From Devosia sp. (GTDB lineage Bacteria; Pseudomonadota; Alphaproteobacteria; Rhizobiales; Devosiaceae): a stretch of DNA of 11,156 nucleotides. A program made the translations under genes and the position numbers. Below are positions 1-6,125 of the stretch, one piece after another (the stretch's first letter is position 1; the number at the start of each line of letters is the position of its first letter). The stretch lies in assembly GCA_028290685.1 (NCBI GenBank), contig JAQGJI010000015.1, positions 1 to 11,156 of the forward strand, in the 5' to 3' direction. The notes beneath the pieces were generated by a model. It was not told the DNA's origin, ran no database searches, and saw nothing but the letters and a program-made list of their open reading frames with translations.

Positions 1-303
1 GATTTTCCAGCTGTTAAAGCAAAGGTTGAAGAAGAACTCGCCGAGGTTGCTCAGGCTCACGCCCAGAATGACAAGGCCGCTGTCCACGAAGAAATCGGCG
101 ATCTGCTTTTCGCCGTGGCGAACCTTGCGCGCAAGGCGGGTGTGGATGCCGAGGCAGCCCTGCGCGACGCAAATTTCAAGTTCACCCGCCGCTTCAAGCA
201 CGTGGAAGCCCGCTGCCGCGAGGAGGGTATCGAGCCGGCCGATGCCGGTTTGGAGCGATTGGACGGCTACTGGAACGAGATCAGGGCTGCGGACAAGGGC
301 TGA
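1..303 (+). CDS. mazG: MazG nucleoside triphosphate pyrophosphohydrolase, C-terminal part (5' end outside window)
   Basis: The reading frame is open from base 1 and ends in TGA at 301-303, giving the last 100 residues of the protein. Full-length MazG proteins carry two MazG folds; this is the C-terminal, catalytically important one. Visible are the metal-binding EExxE helix (visible residues 11-15, EELAE) and the ExxD helix (EEIGDLLF at 30-37), which bind Mg and the triphosphate. The usual end follows: ALRDANFKFTRRF and a tryptophan near the C terminus. The family hydrolyses (d)NTPs to NMP and pyrophosphate in the cytoplasm and is linked to nucleotide-pool cleaning and, in E. coli, to lowering ppGpp. 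An internal ATG at 115 is not the start, because the conserved motifs lie upstream of it. It converges on hflX with a 76-bp gap. Family identity is secure; the substrate is inferred from the family only. Confidence 0.93.
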   Translation, partial: DFPAVKAKVEEELAEVAQAHAQNDKAAVHEEIGDLLFAVANLARKAGVDAEAALRDANFKFTRRFKHVEARCREEGIEPADAGLERLDGYWNEIRAADKG

Positions 304-327
304 CGCTGACGGACCAGTATACCTTGT

Positions 328-343
328 CCTGGGCTGGCCCAGG
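328..343. terminator. Hairpin between convergent mazG and hflX, possible bidirectional terminator
   Basis: CCTGGGC (328-334) and GCCCAGG (337-343) form a perfect 7-bp inverted repeat around two bases, so probably a 6-bp stem with a 4-nt loop. It sits in the middle of the 76-bp gap between the converging stop codons, where a shared terminator is expected. Neither strand has a T tract after the stem, so it does not meet the classical intrinsic-terminator pattern. A weaker repeat (ACCCA 351-355 / TGGGT 365-369) lies beside it. Confidence 0.35.
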
Positions 344-379
344 CACAGGTACCCAGATCACGGTTGGGTTTCGCCCCGT

Positions 380-1756
380 TCAGACTTCCGGATTTTCGAT
401 CCGCCCATTGAAGCGCTCAACAAACGCCGCGCGGTGGCGCGGCTCCACCCGGACCACAAAGCCCGAACCGGTCTCGGTGGGCTCCTCGCGTGAAATGATC
501 TCGGCATGGGAATGCAACCAGCCGATATCGGCGCCGGCCGTATGGGGCACATGCACATGATAGGTGCGGCTGTTTTCTCCCAGCGCGGCCTCGATGGCCA
601 GCTTGAGCGCGTCGAGCCCCTGCCCTGTTGTCGCGGACACGGGCACAACGCTGGCGACCTTGCCCGCGGGCGCAATGCCCGACAGCAGACCGTCGACGGA
701 CAGCTCGCCCTGCCCCAGCAGATCGATCTTGTTCCAGACTTCGATGATAGGGGTCGTTTCTGGCGAAACGCCCAGATCCCCAAGAACCTTCAGAACATCC
801 TGTGCCTGCGCCAGATGATCGGGGCTTGCGATATCGCGGGCATGCAAAATCACGTCCGCCTCCAGCACCTCCTCCAGCGTCGCCCGGAAGGCGGCAACCA
901 GATCAGTTGGCAAATCGGCAACGAACCCCACCGTGTCGCTCAGCATAACCTCCCGCCCATGGGGCAGTTCCAGCTTGCGGATCGTGGTATCCAGGGTGGC
1001 AAACAGCAAATCCTTGGCGAACACCTCGGATCCGGTAAGGGCATTGAAGAGGCTCGATTTGCCCGCATTGGTATAGCCGACCAAAGCGACGACCGGCATG
1101 CCGCTGCGCTGGGAACGCTGCTGCGCACGGGTTTTCCTGACCTTGTCGAGCCGGTCTTCGAGCAGGATGATCCGGTCCGCAATCTGCCGCCGGTCGCTTT
1201 CGATCTGGGTTTCGCCCGGCCCCCCCATGAAGCCATAGCCACCGCTGCCGCGCTGGCGCTCCAGGTGCGTCCAGGAGCGAACCAGCCGCCCCTTCTGGTA
1301 GTTGAGAAGGGCGAGTTCGACCTGCAGCACGCCCTCGCGCGTAGCTGCCCGCTCCCCAAAAATCTCAAGGATCAGCGCTGTGCGATCCAGCACCTTGGCG
1401 CCGGTTTCCTTTTCCAGGTTTCTCTGCTGGATGGCTGTCAGCGCGGCGTCCACCAGAAGCAGGTCGATCTCCTCTGCCTTGACCCGCTCCGCCAGCACTT
1501 CCACGGTACCGCCACCCACGAAAGTGGCCGGCTTGATTTCGCGTACCTTGATCACTTCGGAGAACACGACATCCAGCCCGATCGCACCGGCCAGGCCGTC
1601 GAACTCGGCTTTGCGCGCATCGATATCGTGCTGGGATATCTGGCCGCGCACATCCGGCACGATGACACCGGCGCGGGTCGGCTGCTGGCGGCGATCGATA
1701 AATGCCTGCGGGCCGCCCTTCAGGACGGCCTCTTCCTCGTCATCGGAATCGTTCAT
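380..1756 (-). CDS. hflX: HflX ribosome-associated GTPase
   Basis: 458 residues. HflX binds the 50S subunit or 70S ribosome in the cytoplasm and splits or rescues stalled ribosomes under stress. The N-terminal HflX domain covers about residues 25-210 and ends in the family signature GFMGGPGETQIESDRR (175-190). The GTPase domain has G1 GYTNAGKSS (227-235), G3 DTVGF (274-278), G4 NKID (342-345) and a G5-like SATTGQG (374-380). An RNA-binding-type tail of about 65 residues follows. Its start lies 7 nt after the hfq stop with no good Shine-Dalgarno sequence, so it is probably translated by coupling to hfq on one mRNA. hfq-hflX adjacency is widespread in proteobacteria. The first nine residues are unusually acidic (NDSDDEEE). 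Length and motifs are normal for the family. Confidence 0.97.
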   Translation of the reverse strand: MNDSDDEEEAVLKGGPQAFIDRRQQPTRAGVIVPDVRGQISQHDIDARKAEFDGLAGAIGLDVVFSEVIKVREIKPATFVGGGTVEVLAERVKAEEIDLLLVDAALTAIQQRNLEKETGAKVLDRTALILEIFGERAATREGVLQVELALLNYQKGRLVRSWTHLERQRGSGGYGFMGGPGETQIESDRRQIADRIILLEDRLDKVRKTRAQQRSQRSGMPVVALVGYTNAGKSSLFNALTGSEVFAKDLLFATLDTTIRKLELPHGREVMLSDTVGFVADLPTDLVAAFRATLEEVLEADVILHARDIASPDHLAQAQDVLKVLGDLGVSPETTPIIEVWNKIDLLGQGELSVDGLLSGIAPAGKVASVVPVSATTGQGLDALKLAIEAALGENSRTYHVHVPHTAGADIGWLHSHAEIISREEPTETGSGFVVRVEPRHRAAFVERFNGRIENPEV

Positions 1757-1763
1757 CTAGCAG

Positions 1764-2015
1764 CTAGTCACTATCATGGTTTTGTTCGGGATCGAACAAT
1801 TGGATGGGCGCGCCTGGCATGATGGTTGAAATGGCGTGCTTGTAAACCAGTTGCGACTGCGCATCACGGCGCAGCAACAAGCAGAAGTTGTCGAACCAGG
1901 TGATCACACCCTGCAGCTTGACGCCGTTCACGAGAAAGATCGTGACGGGCACCTTCTGCTTGCGAACATGGTTGAGAAAGGAATCCTGGAGATTTTGCTG
2001 CTTTTCGCTGGGCAT
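1764..2015 (-). CDS. hfq: RNA chaperone Hfq
   Basis: 83 residues. Hfq forms a hexameric ring that pairs small RNAs with mRNAs and affects RNA stability and translation. The Sm1 motif spans about residues 22-49. It includes VNGVKLQGVITWFDNF, whose second half (TWFDNF) is typical of alphaproteobacterial Hfq. The Sm2 motif is YKHAIST (58-64). By alignment from memory with E. coli Hfq, Q10 corresponds to proximal-face Q8 and K59-H60 to K56-H57. The rim patch reads RKQK (18-21) instead of RRER. The acidic C-terminal tail is short (about 13 residues after IQLF), as usual in this class. The ATG at 2013-2015 is preceded by AGAGG with 5-nt spacing. The frame is open further upstream, to a TAA near 2111-2113, but contains no ATG, GTG or TTG, so this start is firm. 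Confidence 0.98.
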   Translation of the reverse strand: MPSEKQQNLQDSFLNHVRKQKVPVTIFLVNGVKLQGVITWFDNFCLLLRRDAQSQLVYKHAISTIMPGAPIQLFDPEQNHDSD

Positions 2016-2200
2016 CTTGGCCTCTTTTTCCGCGGCATTGCTTGTCGCTGTTGTCGCTGCGGTTGTCTGCTTGTCGGGCGGGGACTGCCGCTCAGTCCTC
2101 GCCGGCGCAAATTATTCACGCACCGAGCACTATGGCACAGTTCGTTTTTTGTGCCTACCCGCGCTAAACGCATGGCACGGGCACAAATAAATGAACCGTC
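2016..2200 (-). promoter_or_regulatory. hfq upstream region: possible promoter and structured leader
   Basis: This 185-bp gap between the ntrX stop and the hfq start is long enough for an independent promoter. Read on the minus strand it has a -10-like AATAAT (2111-2116), but the sequence 17 bp upstream of it is a poor -35 (TGTGCC). There is also an inverted repeat GGCACA/TGTGCC (2150-2155 and 2134-2139) and a second one, GGACTG/CAGTCC (2093-2098 and 2082-2087). Neither has a T tract behind it on the minus strand, so neither is a clear ntrX terminator. The last 60 bases are rich in GACAA motifs. Promoter assignment is a guess; the inverted repeats are seen directly. Confidence 0.3.
2042..2059 (-). 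repeat. 9-bp tandem direct repeat in the hfq leader
   Basis: The + strand reads TTGTCGCTG twice head to tail (2042-2050, 2051-2059), which is CAGCGACAA twice in the hfq mRNA sense. Two further TTGTC copies lie at 2063-2067 and 2071-2075, so GACAA occurs four times within 34 bases, 26 to 60 nt upstream of the hfq start codon. The repeat is not translated as part of hfq, since that frame has no start codon there. Confidence 0.8.
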
Positions 2201-3583
2201 CTATAACCCTAGTGACTTGATCTTGCGGTGCAAGGCGCTGCGCTCCATGCCCACGAATTCGGCTGTTTTCGATATATTGCCGCCAAACCGCTCGATCTGG
2301 GCCAGCAAGTATTGCCGCTCGAACACTTCCCGAGCGTCGCGCAGGGGCAGGCTCATCAAATGAGCAGATGCATCGGTATCGCCCACCGTCGGCAACACTT
2401 CGCCGATATCGGAGGGCAGCATGGCTGCCGTGATCACACCGTCTTCGGGCTGCTGGTCCTTCATCAGGATCAGCAGGCGCTCGATCGAATTGCGCAACTG
2501 CCGCGCATTTCCTGGCCATTCCTGCGCCTGCAAGACCGCCATCGCGTCCTCACCGACACTCAAGCGCTGCAGATTGTGCATGCGGCAAATCTGGTCGATG
2601 AACACGCTGACCAAGGGCGGTACGTCTTCGCGCCGCTCCTTGAGCGGGGTGAGCGGCAGGGGCACGATCGAGAGCCGGTGAAACAGATCCGAGCGGAATT
2701 CGCCCGCCTCTATCTGCGCGGCCACGTTCTGCGAACTGGCCGCAATGATGCGGACATCGATCGGCACGGCCTGGGTGCCGCCGACTCGATTGAAGCGATT
2801 TTCAACCAGCGTCCGCAGCAGCGCCGCCTGCGTCTGGGGGGGCAGCGTGGTGACTTCGGACAGGTATAATGTGCCGCCGTGGGCTTTTTCCAGGGCGCCG
2901 ACCTCGACTTTGAGAATACCGGTTTTTTCACGCACTTCCCGCCCAAACAGCACCACCGGCACTTCCTCGGGCGCATAGAGGGAGGCATTGATCTCGACAA
3001 ACGGCGAATCGGCGCGCGGGCTGCGCTGGTGGATCAGCCGGGCCACCAGGCCCTTCCCGGCGCCCGAGGGGCCAGAAATGAAGATGCGCGAATTCGTTGG
3101 CGCCGATTTCTCGATCGTTGCCTTAACCTGCTGCAGCGCCGGGGAATTGCCTGCCATCTCGACGCTGGTCGAGGACGAGCGCTCCTTGAGTTCTGCCACT
3201 TCATTGCGCAGGCGCGTAGCTTCCATCGCCCGCTGGGTGATATGGAGCAGGCGGTCGATCTTGAACGGCTTTTCGATATAGTCGTAGGCGCCGCGCCGGA
3301 TGGCGGAAACCGCGGTTTCCAGATTGCCGTGGCCGGAAATCATCACGACGGGCATGTCCGGGTGCTGGCTCTGGAACACGTCCAGCAATTGCAGCCCATC
3401 CAGCCGGGACCCCTGCATCCAGATGTCGAGAAACACCAGGCTGGGCCGTCGCCGCGCGATCTCGTTGAGCCCGCTGTCGGCGTCATGGGCTTGCCGCGCC
3501 TCATAGCCTTCATCTTCAAGGATGCCGGCGATCAGCTCGCGGATATCGTCTTCGTCGTCGATGATGAGGATGTCTAGAGCCAT
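2201..3583 (-). CDS. ntrX: NtrX response regulator (NtrC-like, lacking the sigma-54 GAFTGA loop)
   Basis: 460 residues; cytoplasmic response regulator of NtrY. The receiver domain is residues 1-120: acidic pocket D9/D10, phosphoacceptor D53 (VFLDIWM), K105 (EKPF). A AAA+ region (about 145-385) has a Walker A GPSGAGKG (171-178). The GAFTGA loop that contacts sigma-54 is absent: the segment reads LFGREVREKTG. Where NtrC has LFLDE, this protein has LYLSE, with S242 in place of the Walker B aspartate. The arginine-finger region GEFRSDLFHRL is kept. A Fis-type helix-turn-helix fills 425-460 (GGNISKTAEFVGMERSALH). Missing GAFTGA is the rule for NtrX, which regulates without sigma-54; the serine appears to be a further loss. 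The ATG overlaps the ntrY TAA by one base (TAATG), implying translational coupling. Identity is secure through domain pattern and neighbours. Confidence 0.95.
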   Translation of the reverse strand: MALDILIIDDEDDIRELIAGILEDEGYEARQAHDADSGLNEIARRRPSLVFLDIWMQGSRLDGLQLLDVFQSQHPDMPVVMISGHGNLETAVSAIRRGAYDYIEKPFKIDRLLHITQRAMEATRLRNEVAELKERSSSTSVEMAGNSPALQQVKATIEKSAPTNSRIFISGPSGAGKGLVARLIHQRSPRADSPFVEINASLYAPEEVPVVLFGREVREKTGILKVEVGALEKAHGGTLYLSEVTTLPPQTQAALLRTLVENRFNRVGGTQAVPIDVRIIAASSQNVAAQIEAGEFRSDLFHRLSIVPLPLTPLKERREDVPPLVSVFIDQICRMHNLQRLSVGEDAMAVLQAQEWPGNARQLRNSIERLLILMKDQQPEDGVITAAMLPSDIGEVLPTVGDTDASAHLMSLPLRDAREVFERQYLLAQIERFGGNISKTAEFVGMERSALHRKIKSLGL

Positions 3584-5919
3584 TATTTATGAGCCACCGC
3601 GTGATAGAGCGGCTCCTCCTTTGGAGCGGGATGGGGGGCCGGCAGGGCCGGGCCATGCGCCACTTTGGTCATGCTTGGTGCCTCAAGCGGCAGAGTGAAG
3701 GTTACGCAGGCGCCGATGCGGCCGGCCGGATCGGGCTCGGCGTCCACCAGTTCGACGATGCCGCCGTGTTGTTCGATGATCTTGGCAACAATGGCGAGGC
3801 CAAGCCCGGTGCCTTTTTCGCGTGTCGTCATATACGGCTCGAGCAGGCGCTGCCGATTGTCCTTGGGCCAGCCCTTGCCGTTGTCCGAGACGGTGACCCG
3901 GGCGTGGTTGCCCTCGATCTGGGCTTGCACGGCAATGGTTGGCGTCCAGCTCGCATCGGTGTCCACTGACTCGAATGCTTCAACCGCATTCTTGATCAGA
4001 TTGGTGAGCGACTGCGAAATCAGGCGCGTATCGAACCAGGCCAGGATCGGCTGCTGCGGCAAATCGGTGTGGATCACCACTTCCGGCAGGCGAACGCTTT
4101 CAAGAAACACTGCCTGCCGGATCGTATCGGAGAGATCAGCTCGCTCTGGCGCGGCCTCGGGCATGCGGGCAAAAGCCGAAAATTCATCCACCATCCGCCC
4201 GATGTCGCCCACCTGGCGCACGATCGTATTGATGCATTTGTCGAACACTTCCCGATCATCCTCCAGCTTGGCGCCATAGCGGCGGCGCAGGCGCTCTGCC
4301 GAAAGCTGGATTGGGGTCAGCGGGTTCTTGATTTCATGGGCGATGCGCCGTGCCACATCGGCCCAGGCGCTGGTGCGCTGCGCCGATTCCAGATCGGTGA
4401 TGTCATCGAACGTCAGCACATAACCCTTGGATTCGGTTATCGATCCCTCGCGGGTCAATTGCACCTGGTAGGTGCGCCTGTCGGCCTCGTTGCCAAGCTG
4501 GATCTGGTCGCGCACCTGCCCGCGCCGCGCCGAGCGGGCCCGCTCCAGGATAGGAGCCATTTCGGGCATCGCCTCTTCGATCCGTTCGCCCATCAGGGCG
4601 ATTTCGTTCCGCCCCAGCATCTCGCAGGCCCGGGCATTGACCAGCGTGACCGTACCGAATGGATCAAGCCCGATGATACCGGCCGACACACCTTCCACCA
4701 CGGCTTCAGTGAACTGGCGGCGCTTTTCGTTCATTTCGCTGGCGGTGAGAAGCGCCTCGCGCTGGGTTTTCAACTGCTGCGTCATGCGGTTGAAGCCATT
4801 GGCCAGGTCCCGCAGGTCGCCCCTGCCCTCCTGCACCGGTACCTGCACATCCAGATCGCCCCCACTAACCCGATTGGACGCAATCATCAGGTTGCGGATC
4901 GGGTCGACGAACCGGTTGGCCAGAGCGATGCCGATCCACAGCGCTGCCAGCAGCAGCACCACGGCCAGCCCCACATACATGATGGTGAATGTGATCTGGA
5001 ACACCAGCCGGTTGGATGCGTATTCGCGGTACTCGGTGATATTCTCGTCCGTCAGCCGCATGTATTCGAGCACTTCGGCTTCCATCGGCCGTGCTACGAA
5101 CAGGTAAGTGTCCTCATAGCCGCGCAGCTTGATGACCGACCCCACGAGATTGACCCGACCCGGTGCGATGGCGGCGGGTATGCCCTCGACCAGCCCGTCG
5201 GTGATGCCATCCGGCAGCCGTGGATAGGCTCCTTGCACCGCGATCTGCGCGCGCATCAGGGTTTCGCCCTCGGCAGTCACCAGTGAGGTGAAGGGCAAGG
5301 AGCGGGTCACGGCAAGTGCCGTCAGAATGCGCTGGAACCGGTCCTTGTCCGCGTCATAGGTGGCGCGGGCCTGCTCCAGTTCGGTGGCAACCCAGATCAC
5401 ATCGTCGCGCAACACCTGCGCGTGCTCCAGCATGTAGGAGCGCGCCACCAGCCGCGAGCTTTCCACCATCGAGCGCGTCCGCTCGGAGAACCATTGGTCG
5501 AGCCCCTGGTTGAGCGCGATCGTCGCCACCACGGCAACGATGGCGGCTGGAATGGCAGCGACCAGCGCAAACATCGTCACCATGCGAATCTGCATTGCCG
5601 CGCCCGCCTGGCGCTGAATTCGCGCCTGGATCAGCAGCACCGCCTCGGTCACCACCAGGGCAATGACCAGCAACACCAGAATACCCGTGACGATCCAGAT
5701 CACCGTCCAGACGGTGGTGGACGGCTCGATATTGGTTGTGCCCGACAGGATCAGGAACGAGATCGAGGACATCAGGACCGAGGCAGAAACCACGACAAAG
5801 CCCAGCACGCGCAAGGGCCTGTTGCCGCTGCCCGACAAAAACGGCGCGCGGGAAGGCTTGCGGGTGTCAGCCCCTCGAGCGGGCTGTTGCGGATTGCCGA
5901 TGCTGGCTGCTTCGCTCAT
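3583..5919 (-). CDS. ntrY: NtrY membrane sensor histidine kinase
   Basis: 778 residues; inner-membrane kinase that phosphorylates NtrX. Hydrophobic segments lie at about 38-60, 71-97, 115-137 and 308-334, leaving a large extracytoplasmic sensor loop (138-307). A HAMP domain follows (about 325-385, with FVDPIRNL), then a PAS domain (about 400-510), the dimerisation/phosphotransfer helix with H528 (RRIAHEIKNPLTP), and the ATPase domain. In the latter are the N box NLIKNAVEA (640-648), G1 DNGKG (679-683) and G2 GTGLGL (703-708). A His/Pro/Ala-rich tail of about 33 residues follows the kinase core. An AGGGAG lies 15 nt before the ATG, too far for a normal ribosome-binding site. An in-frame TGA five codons upstream leaves only this ATG, or a CTG just before it, as the start. 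Size and architecture are normal for NtrY. Confidence 0.95.
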   Translation of the reverse strand: MSEAASIGNPQQPARGADTRKPSRAPFLSGSGNRPLRVLGFVVVSASVLMSSISFLILSGTTNIEPSTTVWTVIWIVTGILVLLVIALVVTEAVLLIQARIQRQAGAAMQIRMVTMFALVAAIPAAIVAVVATIALNQGLDQWFSERTRSMVESSRLVARSYMLEHAQVLRDDVIWVATELEQARATYDADKDRFQRILTALAVTRSLPFTSLVTAEGETLMRAQIAVQGAYPRLPDGITDGLVEGIPAAIAPGRVNLVGSVIKLRGYEDTYLFVARPMEAEVLEYMRLTDENITEYREYASNRLVFQITFTIMYVGLAVVLLLAALWIGIALANRFVDPIRNLMIASNRVSGGDLDVQVPVQEGRGDLRDLANGFNRMTQQLKTQREALLTASEMNEKRRQFTEAVVEGVSAGIIGLDPFGTVTLVNARACEMLGRNEIALMGERIEEAMPEMAPILERARSARRGQVRDQIQLGNEADRRTYQVQLTREGSITESKGYVLTFDDITDLESAQRTSAWADVARRIAHEIKNPLTPIQLSAERLRRRYGAKLEDDREVFDKCINTIVRQVGDIGRMVDEFSAFARMPEAAPERADLSDTIRQAVFLESVRLPEVVIHTDLPQQPILAWFDTRLISQSLTNLIKNAVEAFESVDTDASWTPTIAVQAQIEGNHARVTVSDNGKGWPKDNRQRLLEPYMTTREKGTGLGLAIVAKIIEQHGGIVELVDAEPDPAGRIGACVTFTLPLEAPSMTKVAHGPALPAPHPAPKEEPLYHAVAHK

Positions 5920-5984
5920 CAGGTGCCGATGTCACTCCCTGTTCACTGCGGGAGGCTGAGCCTGACGCAATTCGGCGATCCATT

Positions 5985-6017
5985 CAACATAAATGTTGCC
6001 GAAATGTGACACTAAAG
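5985..6017 (-). promoter_or_regulatory. Possible ntrYX promoter overlapped by a perfect 14-bp dyad
   Basis: CAACAT (5985-5990) and ATGTTG (5993-5998) form a perfect 6-bp inverted repeat with a 2-bp spacer, ending 65 nt upstream of the ntrY start. Read on the minus strand, CTTTAG (6012-6017) and ATTTAT (5989-5994) are 17 bp apart. They give a weak fit to the alphaproteobacterial CTTGAC-N17-CTATAT pattern, with the -10 lying inside the dyad. That geometry suits an operator at which a regulator blocks or controls ntrYX transcription. The dyad is certain; promoter and operator roles are inference. Confidence 0.35.
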
Positions 6018-6036
6018 GCGGCGCACCGTGCACGTG

Positions 6037-6059
6037 AAATCTCCCCGGTGGGGAGTTTT
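6037..6059 (-). terminator. GC-rich hairpin downstream of ntrC, possible terminator or attenuator
   Basis: CTCCCC (6041-6046) and GGGGAG (6050-6055) pair perfectly around a 3-base loop. Three more A-T pairs flank them (AAA 6037-6039 with TTT 6057-6059) across one mismatch. In the ntrC sense the stem is followed by ATTTC rather than a run of T, so termination would be partial at best. It lies 66-88 bp past the ntrC stop codon and upstream of the possible ntrY promoter, where a partial separator of ntrBC from ntrYX would be expected. Confidence 0.4.
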
Positions 6060-6125
6060 GGGGTTTCCAGACCCGATGCTCTACGCTCGCAGGGGCCGAT
6101 CTACCAGCAAATTCCGACCTGCGCC

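Noticed and set aside
506..1822. 438-codon open frame on the + strand opposite hflX and hfq
   Set aside because: It is the antisense of hflX, whose GTPase motifs are unmistakable. Its translation is low in recognisable motifs and rich in Gln/His/Arg, as expected from reading a GC-rich gene backwards.
2134..2155. GGCACA/TGTGCC inverted repeat downstream of ntrX as an intrinsic terminator
   Set aside because: The loop is 10 nt, the stem only 6 bp, and on the transcribed minus strand the A run lies in the loop with no T tract after the stem.
1928..2173. 81-codon minus-strand frame starting upstream of hfq and overlapping it
   Set aside because: Arg/Pro/Ser-rich with no similarity I recognise, no ribosome-binding site at 2173, and it conflicts with the certain hfq frame. 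Kept only as the minor upstream-AUG observation.
3583..3583. A frameshift or gene fusion between ntrY and ntrX
   Set aside because: The frames meet in a TAATG stop/start overlap and both proteins are full length with complete termini, so this is normal coupling.
4069..5286. 405-codon open frame on the + strand opposite ntrY
   Set aside because: Antisense shadow of the ntrY kinase, HAMP and sensor regions; no ribosome-binding site or known domain.
5985..6000. Possible sigma-54 promoter upstream of ntrY (GG-N10-GT on the minus strand)
   Set aside because: The invariant GC of the -12 element is GT here and the TTGC box is poor; the same bases are better explained by the perfect dyad.
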